NCBI RefSeq assembly: GCF_022059845.1 | Contig: NZ_CP091854.1 | Coordinates: 62,001-126,000 of the forward strand | From: Terrirubrum flagellatum | Lineage (GTDB): Bacteria > Pseudomonadota > Alphaproteobacteria > Rhizobiales > Beijerinckiaceae | Direction: 5' to 3' | Length of the DNA: 64,000 nt | Shown here: piece after piece, positions 59,034 to 64,000 of the stretch | How the letters are laid out: each line of letters opens with the position of its first letter | How positions within the stretch are numbered: the stretch's first letter is position 1 | Position numbers and translations under genes: made by a program | Notes under the pieces: generated by a model | Told to the model about the DNA's origin: nothing | Seen by the model: the letters and a program-made list of their open reading frames with translations, nothing else | Databases searched by the model: none

Positions 59034-59462
59034 ATGAGCGAGATCATCAAGGTCAAGTCCGGCAGCAAGTTCGAAGATCTCAACAGCTATTCGCGCGTCG
59101 TTGTCGCCGGCGACATGATCTTCGTCTCCAACACCGCCGGCCGCAATTACAAGACGCGCGAGATCGCGCCTGATGCGCGCGGCCAGGCCGAGCAGGCGTT
59201 CCGCAACATCGAGGGCGCGCTCGCCGCGGTCGACGCCTCGCTGAAGGATGTGGTCGCGATCAAGGTGTTCGTGCCAGATATCGCCGACATGGCGGCGGTC
59301 GGCGAAATCGTTGGCGCGAAATTCCGCGGCATTGATCCCGCCAACACCACCACCTGCACGCCGCTCGGCCAGCCCGAGCTGAAAGTCGAGTTCGAGGTCA
59401 CGGCCTACAAGAGGCGCAACGCGAGCGAGCCGGAAAAGCGCGTCCGCGTCGACCTTTCCTGA
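59034..59462 (+). CDS. ridA: RidA-family enamine/imine deaminase
   Basis: A 142-residue member of the RidA/YjgF family, trimeric proteins that hydrolyse reactive enamine or imine intermediates to keto compounds and ammonia. Typical features are YSRVVVAGDMIFVSNTAG near the start, QAEQAFRNIEGALAAVDASL with KDVVAIKVFVPDIADM, and the C-terminal NTTTCTPLGQPELKVEFEVTA, where RidA usually has an Arg before its catalytic-site strand. AAGGAGAGAAGAG precedes ATG 59034. Between sugar-amine genes and an FAD amine oxidase, it probably processes imines released there. A C-terminal tail (NASEPEKRVRV) is slightly long. Confidence 0.9.
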   Translation: MSEIIKVKSGSKFEDLNSYSRVVVAGDMIFVSNTAGRNYKTREIAPDARGQAEQAFRNIEGALAAVDASLKDVVAIKVFVPDIADMAAVGEIVGAKFRGIDPANTTTCTPLGQPELKVEFEVTAYKRRNASEPEKRVRVDLS

Positions 59463-59479
59463 GCTACAGTCTGCGCGCC

Positions 59480-59592
59480 AGAGCATGGCGCGAAAAAGTG
59501 GGAACCGGTTTTTCGCAAGGAGCCATGCTCTGAGTCTTTAGAACCGATCACGTTCCCGCACTTTGATTTTTCAATCAAAGTGCGGCGTGATC
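59480..59592. repeat. RIME-like palindromic repeat, copy 2
   Basis: AGAGCATGG...CCATGCTCT (59480-59531) encloses CGAAAAA...TTTTTCG and GGAACCGG. It is followed by GATCACG...CGTGATC (59547-59592) around GCACTTTGATT/AATCAAAGTGC. The two palindromes occur in the reverse order of copy 1 (13831-13940), so the element is inserted in the opposite orientation. It separates ridA from the oxidase gene, probably within one transcript. Confidence 0.75.
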
Positions 59593-59607
59593 TTATGAGG
59601 AGCGCGC

Positions 59608-60759
59608 ATGCCTGACGTCATCATCATCGGCGGCGGAATCACCGGCGCCGCCGCGGCTTACGAGATCGCGCGCGCCGGCCATTCCGTCACGTTGATCGAG
59701 AAGCGCAAGCTCGCCGCCATGGCGTCGGGCTGGACGCTCGGCGGCGTCAGGCAGTCAGGACGCGATCCCGCCGAACTGCCGCTGGCGCTTGCAGCCGTCG
59801 AACGCTGGGCGGGGCTCGATGAGGAGCTTGGCGCGCCAACCGGCTATCGCCGCGGCGGCAATCTCCGCCTCGCGCGCACGCCTGAGGAAACCGATGTGAT
59901 CCGCGCGCTCGTCGATGAGCAGCGCGCGAAGGGCCTGGAGCTCGATTATCTCGCTGACAACGCCGCCATCCGCGAAATCGCGCCCGCGGTGGCAGCAGAC
60001 ATTCTCGCGGCGTCGTTCTGTCCGACCGATGGGCACGCCGATCCCGTGGCTGCGGTGACGGCGTTCGCCGAAGCGGCGCGGCGTCATGGCGCCGAGATTC
60101 GCGAGGGCGTCCGCGCGCTCAGTCTTATCACGACAAACGGCGCGGTGACCGGCGTCGAAACCGATCACGGTCCGATCCATGCCGATCGCGTCATCGTTGC
60201 GACCGGCGTACATGCGCCGGAGCTGCTCGGCGGCGTCGGCCTCTCGCTGCCGCTGCATATCCGCATCGTCTGCGTGCTGCAGACCGTGCCGGTCGAAACG
60301 CGATTTGCGCAGGTGTTCGGCGTCGCCAACGCCGACTGCGCCGGCCGCCAGGAAATCGACGGCCGCTTTCGCGTCACCACGGGAATCGGCGAATGGCCGC
60401 ACGCCGTGCCGACATGGACGGCGGATCAGCTCCAGCCATCCGCCGCGGACGTGCGCCGCCTGATCGATCTGACGACGCGCGTGCTGCCGGTGCTCGGCGA
60501 GACGGGCGTGAACCGCGTCTGGGGCGGCCTCATCGATCTCACGCCCGATGCGCTGCCGGCGATCGACGCGCGCACCGGCGTCGAGGGGCTTGTCGTCGCG
60601 GCGGGCTTCTCCGGCCACGGCTTCGGCATCGGGCCTGTGACTGGCGAAATCCTTTGCGATCTCGCTCTCGGTCGTCAGCCGCGTTTCGATCTCGCGCCCT
60701 TCCGGCTTGATCGCTTTCGCGATACAGCCGCGCCGGCCGCGCTTACGCTCCACGGGTGA
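59608..60759 (+). CDS. FAD-dependent amine oxidase/dehydrogenase (DAO family)
   Basis: A 383-residue D-amino-acid-oxidase-type flavoprotein, the family of sarcosine oxidase beta, glycine oxidase and fructosyl-amino acid oxidases. The dinucleotide fold is VIIIGGGITGAAAAYEIARA, then LAAMASGWTLGGVRQSGRD near the flavin, and the C-terminal GGLIDLTPDALPAIDAR and AAGFSGHGFGIGPVTGEIL, the classic family end. It would oxidise a C-N bond to an imine, which RidA upstream could hydrolyse. In this cluster an Amadori compound or the amino acid it releases is a plausible substrate. TGATG couples it to the SDR gene. Confidence 0.9.
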   Translation: MPDVIIIGGGITGAAAAYEIARAGHSVTLIEKRKLAAMASGWTLGGVRQSGRDPAELPLALAAVERWAGLDEELGAPTGYRRGGNLRLARTPEETDVIRALVDEQRAKGLELDYLADNAAIREIAPAVAADILAASFCPTDGHADPVAAVTAFAEAARRHGAEIREGVRALSLITTNGAVTGVETDHGPIHADRVIVATGVHAPELLGGVGLSLPLHIRIVCVLQTVPVETRFAQVFGVANADCAGRQEIDGRFRVTTGIGEWPHAVPTWTADQLQPSAADVRRLIDLTTRVLPVLGETGVNRVWGGLIDLTPDALPAIDARTGVEGLVVAAGFSGHGFGIGPVTGEILCDLALGRQPRFDLAPFRLDRFRDTAAPAALTLHG

Positions 60760-61478
60760 TGACGATGCTCGATCCCAAAGGCCGCGTCATTCTCGTGTCT
60801 GGCGCCAATCGCGGCATCGGCCGCGCTGTCGCGGACATGCTTTACGCCGAAGGCTATACGCTGAGCCTCGGCGCGCGCGATCAGGCGGCGCTGGCGCGCA
60901 TCAGCGAAGGCTGGGCGCAGGAGCGCGTTCATCTCGCGCGCTATGACGCCGCAAACTGGGTGACCCATCGCGCCTGGATCGACGCTGCGGCGGCGCGCTT
61001 CGGCCGCATCGACGGGCTCATCAACAATGCCGGGATGCGCAGCTCGATGACGCTGCGCGCGCCCGATGAGAACGAACTCGATGCGATGTGGGCGACCAAC
61101 TGCAAGGGGCCGCTGAACCTTATCCATTGCGCGCTGCCGCATCTCGAACAGAGCGGTTCAGGGCGCATCGTCAATGTCGCGTCCATGTCCGGCAAGCGCG
61201 TGCGCAACGACCATGTCGCCTACAACATGACGAAGTTCGCGGTCGTCGCGCTGACCCATGCGGCGCGGCGCATCGCCTGGGACAAGGGCGTGCGCGCGAC
61301 AGCCGTCTGCCCGTCCTTCGTGCCGACCGACATGACCGCTGGGACGACCGCCATCGGCCGCGAGGCCATGACCCAGCCTGACGATCTCGCGCGGCTGATC
61401 GCGACCGTTGTTGCGCTGCCGAACAATGCGGCCGTGGCGGAGCTGCTGGTGAACTGCCGGCTGGAAGACATGCTGTGA
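60759..61478 (+). CDS. Short-chain dehydrogenase/reductase, paralogue 2
   Basis: A 239-residue classical SDR. Motifs: VSGANRGIGRAVADML for cofactor, NNAGMRSSM, catalytic Ser in VASMSGKRV, and Tyr/Lys in YNMTKFAVVA. It resembles the SDR at 17170-17862 along its length, including TQPDDLA, LPNNAAVAELLV and a terminal Met-Leu. The start ATG 60759 overlaps the upstream TGA by one base. It is the last enzyme gene before the fourth family-5 importer. Whether the two SDRs act on the same compound type is unknown. Confidence 0.92.
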   Translation: MTMLDPKGRVILVSGANRGIGRAVADMLYAEGYTLSLGARDQAALARISEGWAQERVHLARYDAANWVTHRAWIDAAAARFGRIDGLINNAGMRSSMTLRAPDENELDAMWATNCKGPLNLIHCALPHLEQSGSGRIVNVASMSGKRVRNDHVAYNMTKFAVVALTHAARRIAWDKGVRATAVCPSFVPTDMTAGTTAIGREAMTQPDDLARLIATVVALPNNAAVAELLVNCRLEDML

Positions 61479-61605
61479 GAGGAATTCCGGAAACTGGAAC
61501 TGGTCGGGACGACCGATCATGCTGTTTTCGCGATGGTCCCCGGCTTGCATTTGCGGGGACTTGCGTCACACGATGAGTTGGCAAGCGTTCGAGGGGAGGA
61601 GTCCG

Positions 61606-63192
61606 ATGGCGCGTCAATCTGGTGAACTACTGAAGGGGGCGAGGCGCGTTTCGCTCGCCGCCGCGCTGTCCATGGCCGCGGCCTTCGTCGCGACGCCGTC
61701 CTTCGCGCAGAAGACGGTGCTCAATGTCGGCATGCAGAGCTCCGACGCCGGCGTGCTCGACCCGCATCTGAATTCCGGCACGCCGGGAAAGGCGATGCTG
61801 CAATGGATGTTCAACGGTCTCGTGCGCATCAAGCCCGGCGAATTGTCGCCCGATTTCATCGAGCCCGATCTCGCCGAAAGCTGGACGTCTTCGCCCGACG
61901 GCAAGACCTGGACCTTCAACCTGCGCAAGGGCGTGCAGTGCCATCACGGCTTCGGCGAATTCACCTCCGAAGACGCGGTGTTCTCGCTGAAGCGCGCAGC
62001 GACGAAGGAAACGTCGGCCTTCTCGTCTGATTACACCGCGATCGATTCGATCGAGGCGCCGGATAAATACACGGTCAAGATCACGCTGAAGCAGGTGATC
62101 CCGAGCCTGCTTGGCATCGTGATGAATTATCACGGCGGCAACATGGTCTGTAAGAAGGCCGTGGACCAGATGGGCAATGACGGCTTCGCCAAGAAGCCCA
62201 TCGGCACCGGCCCCTTCATGTTCTCGGAATATGTGCCGCAGCAATATGCGAAGGTCGTCGCCAATCCCGACTATTTCCGCGGCAAGCCTAAGCTGACGGA
62301 AATCGTCTATCGCTTCATCCCCTCGGATTCCTCGCGCGATCTCGCCTTCCAGGCGGGTGAAGTCGACATGATCCTCGGCCGGCAGGAGCAGGCCTGGGTC
62401 GATCGCATGACGGCGACGCCGGGCGTGAAGGTCGTGCCGATGGGGCCGGCTGAAATGTCGATGATCTCGCTCAATATGAGCCAGCCGCCGCTCGACAATA
62501 TCAAGGTCCGGCAAGCGATCGCGCATGCGATCGACCGTAACGCGATCTGGCAGTTCCGCGGCAAGAATATCTCGCGTCCCGCCGTTTCGGTGGTGCCGTC
62601 GGGCTATACCGGCACGGACGAGAAGGCGCCGCTGCTGAACTATGATCTCGCCAAGTCGAAGGAGCTGCTGAAGGAGGCAGGCTTCCCCAATGGCGTGACG
62701 ATCAAGGCGATCAACACCACGCTGCCGTCGATGCTGAGCTTCACCGAGGCGGTGCAGGCGCAGTTGAAGCGCGCCGGCATCACGCTGGAGATCCAGCCGG
62801 TGGAGCACGCCACGTTCCATCAGCAGATCCGGCAGGACCTGTCGCAGTTCGTGCATTTCCAGGCGGCGCGTTTCCCCGTCGCCGACGTTTATCTCACGCA
62901 GTTCTTTCATTCGCGTTCGATCGTGAAGACGCCAACCGCGGTGACGAATTTCTCGCACTGCAATGTCGCGGACAAGGAGATCGACGAGGCGCGCGCCGAG
63001 CCTGACAAGGCGAAGCAGCTCGCTTTGTGGAAGACGGCGCAGGAGAAGATCATCAAGGAGGTTTGCGCCATCCCCGTGAACGAGATGCTGCAGCTCTGGG
63101 CCTACAAGGACAGCCTTGATCTCGGCTATGAGCTGAAGGCTTCGCTCAATCTCGGCCCGCCGGTTCTGGAGACGACGCGCTTCACGAAATGA
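61606..63192 (+). CDS. ABC importer solute-binding protein, family 5 (importer 4)
   Basis: A 528-residue periplasmic binding protein. The signal peptide is VSLAAALSMAAAFVATPSFA, cut before QKTVL. GGGAGGAG lies just before ATG 61606; an earlier in-frame start would add a Cys-containing segment of low likelihood. Family motifs include SPDGKTWTFNLRKGVQCHHG, GTGPFMFSEYVPQQYAKV and KSKELLKEAGFPNG. It is 127 bases after the SDR. It belongs with the permease gene at 63420 and probably imports the substrate of the frl-oxidase cluster. Confidence 0.94.
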   Translation: MARQSGELLKGARRVSLAAALSMAAAFVATPSFAQKTVLNVGMQSSDAGVLDPHLNSGTPGKAMLQWMFNGLVRIKPGELSPDFIEPDLAESWTSSPDGKTWTFNLRKGVQCHHGFGEFTSEDAVFSLKRAATKETSAFSSDYTAIDSIEAPDKYTVKITLKQVIPSLLGIVMNYHGGNMVCKKAVDQMGNDGFAKKPIGTGPFMFSEYVPQQYAKVVANPDYFRGKPKLTEIVYRFIPSDSSRDLAFQAGEVDMILGRQEQAWVDRMTATPGVKVVPMGPAEMSMISLNMSQPPLDNIKVRQAIAHAIDRNAIWQFRGKNISRPAVSVVPSGYTGTDEKAPLLNYDLAKSKELLKEAGFPNGVTIKAINTTLPSMLSFTEAVQAQLKRAGITLEIQPVEHATFHQQIRQDLSQFVHFQAARFPVADVYLTQFFHSRSIVKTPTAVTNFSHCNVADKEIDEARAEPDKAKQLALWKTAQEKIIKEVCAIPVNEMLQLWAYKDSLDLGYELKASLNLGPPVLETTRFTK

Positions 63193-63255
63193 TGCGTTTG
63201 CTTGCGCGCGATGGTGCAAGGTTAGATTCGATGCGCGTCGCACGCTCGATATGTT

Positions 63256-63387
63256 CCCCTCCCCCTTGCGGGGAGGGGCCAGGGGTGGGGGTGGAATTGA
63301 AACGTTCGATGCCGCCGATAAGGCGCAATCATGGCCCGACCCCCACCCCGATCGCTTCGCGATCGACCCTCCCCGCAAGGGGGAGGG
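63256..63387. repeat. CCCTCCCC/GGGGAGGG palindromic repeat
   Basis: CCCCTCCCCCTTGCGGGGAG (63256-63275, itself a hairpin) is mirrored by CCCTCCCCGCAAGGGGGAGG (63367-63386). Between them, AGGGGTGGGGGT is opposed to ACCCCCACCCC, so the whole 132 bases can fold into one long cruciform. It lies between the importer-4 binding protein and its permease, a usual place for repeats that favour expression of the binding protein over the membrane subunits. Confidence 0.75.
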
Positions 63388-63419
63388 TGACGCCCTCACC
63401 GACGTAAGTCAGGCCTGCG

Positions 63420-64000
63420 ATGGGCGCATTTCTGGTCAAGCGGCTCGGCTTTGCGGTTGTCACGCTCTGGGCTGTTCTGACGCTCGTCTTCATCGTGGTC
63501 AGGATCGTCCCCGGTGATCCCGCGCAGGTGATCCTCGGCGATCAAGCTGACGCGCGCGCGATCGCAGCGATGCGGACGCGGCTCGGCCTCGATCGCTCGC
63601 TGATCGAGCAATATTGGAGCTTCCTCTCAGGCGCCGCGCAGGGCGACTGGGGCGTTTCGCTGGTGACCGGGCGGCCCGTCATCCGCGAGATTCTCGCGGT
63701 GCTGCCCTGGACGATCGAACTCACCATCGTCTCCATGGCGATCGGCGCGGTGATCGGCGTGCCGCTCGGCGTATGGGCGGCGGTCAATCGCAATCGCATT
63801 CCCGACTATGTCACGCGCATCGCTTCGCTGCTTGGGCTTTCCTTTCCGCCTTTCGTGTCGGCGATCATCCTGCTTATCCTGTTCGCCATCCAGCTGCGCT
63901 GGTTTCCCGTCATCAGCGCGCGCGCCGGCTCCTTCTCCGACTGGTTCCAGTCGATGGCGCTGCCGGCGCTCAATCTCGGCCTCATCATGGCCGCCTACAT
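63420..64000 (+). CDS. ABC permease, DppB type (importer 4), cut by window edge
   Basis: The first 193 residues of an inner-membrane permease; the rest lies beyond the window. It starts MGAFLVKRLGFAVVTLWAVL, contains RIVPGDPAQVILGDQADARA, GDWGVSLVTGRPV, and continues through several membrane segments to the end of the window without a stop. All are typical DppB features. ATG 63420 directly follows the palindromic repeat region by about 32 bases. It is the partner of the binding protein at 61606-63192. Confidence 0.93.
   Translation, partial: MGAFLVKRLGFAVVTLWAVLTLVFIVVRIVPGDPAQVILGDQADARAIAAMRTRLGLDRSLIEQYWSFLSGAAQGDWGVSLVTGRPVIREILAVLPWTIELTIVSMAIGAVIGVPLGVWAAVNRNRIPDYVTRIASLLGLSFPPFVSAIILLILFAIQLRWFPVISARAGSFSDWFQSMALPALNLGLIMAAY

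Noticed and set aside
61502-61514. GGTCG-GGA-CGACC inverted repeat before the importer-4 binding protein.
   Set aside because: Only five pairs in a GC-rich region, and unlike the GGTATATACC operator of the neighbouring regulator. Likely chance.
61627-63399. A 590-codon minus-strand frame, and similar ones at 50935-52884, 23986-25728 and 12312-13760.
   Set aside because: All are exact antisense shadows of binding-protein or ATPase genes with clear family motifs on the other strand.

Overview
The window reads as part of a repABC-type secondary replicon (megaplasmid or chromid) of an alphaproteobacterium, most likely a member of the Hyphomicrobiales (Rhizobiales). The reasons are a complete repA-repB-repC module, a small counter-transcribed RNA between repB and repC, two GTTNNNNGCNNNNAAC partition sites, GC-rich coding with heavy GCG/GCC/CGC use, palindromic intergenic repeats of the rhizobial type, and a gene content dominated by ABC importers and catabolic operons. 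No rRNA, tRNA, CRISPR array, transposase or integrase was seen.

Layout. 1-1457: tail of an acyl-CoA dehydrogenase and a mesaconyl-C4-CoA hydratase/MaoC-type dehydratase. 1501-6020: repABC with parS sites, ctRNA, leader attenuator, probable oriV inside repC, and a small unknown protein. 6052-7034: a decayed VapC fragment on the minus strand beside an intact Phd-VapC toxin-antitoxin pair. 7397-9575: LysR regulator and a convergent class I aminotransferase. 9855-13778: spermidine/putrescine-type ABC importer. 13863-20390: 5-oxoprolinase genes pxpB-pxpC-pxpA, a convergent RraA/SDR pair, then a biotin carrier protein, a biotin carboxylase and a second carrier-like protein without the biotin-accepting lysine. 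20441-23910: SDR, KdgD, a UxuA-type dehydratase and a GntR/FCD regulator. 24046-36523: two complete family-5 (peptide/nickel/sugar-acid type) ABC importers in mirror-image orientation around a periplasmic lactonase, each with its own divergent FCD-GntR regulator. 37249-46371: a hydroxycinnamate (p-coumarate/ferulate) operon resembling the cou genes of Rhodopseudomonas palustris, with amidohydrolase, crotonase, feruloyl-CoA synthase, branched-chain-type ABC importer and MarR regulator. 46368-55982: a fused double-ATPase, a cytoplasmic gamma-glutamyltransferase and a ROK regulator on one strand, with a divergent solute-binding protein, two permeases and a Gfo/Idh oxidoreductase. 56192-64000: a HutC-type regulator with palindromic operators, FrlB-like deglycase, FrlD-like kinase, RidA, FAD amine oxidase, SDR, and the start of another family-5 importer that runs off the window.

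How it fits together. Nearly everything after 7 kb is uptake and breakdown of nitrogen-bearing or acidic plant and soil compounds. Two modules share a gamma-glutamyl theme: peptide-type import with gamma-glutamyltransferase at 46-54 kb, and 5-oxoproline opening at 14-20 kb. The FrlB/FrlD pair points to Amadori compounds (fructosyl-amino acids), which the FAD oxidase and RidA may also handle. The sugar-acid genes (KdgD, UxuA type, lactonase) lie with two importers whose true substrates are unknown. These assignments come from reading motifs and neighbourhoods; no database search was run.

Features of most interest are the pxp/biotin operon, which holds every module of a urea-carboxylase-like enzyme as separate proteins; the lysine-less second biotin carrier; the parS palindrome inside the repB reading frame; the pxpB start codon lying inside a mobile palindromic repeat; and the frl-ridA-oxidase cluster.
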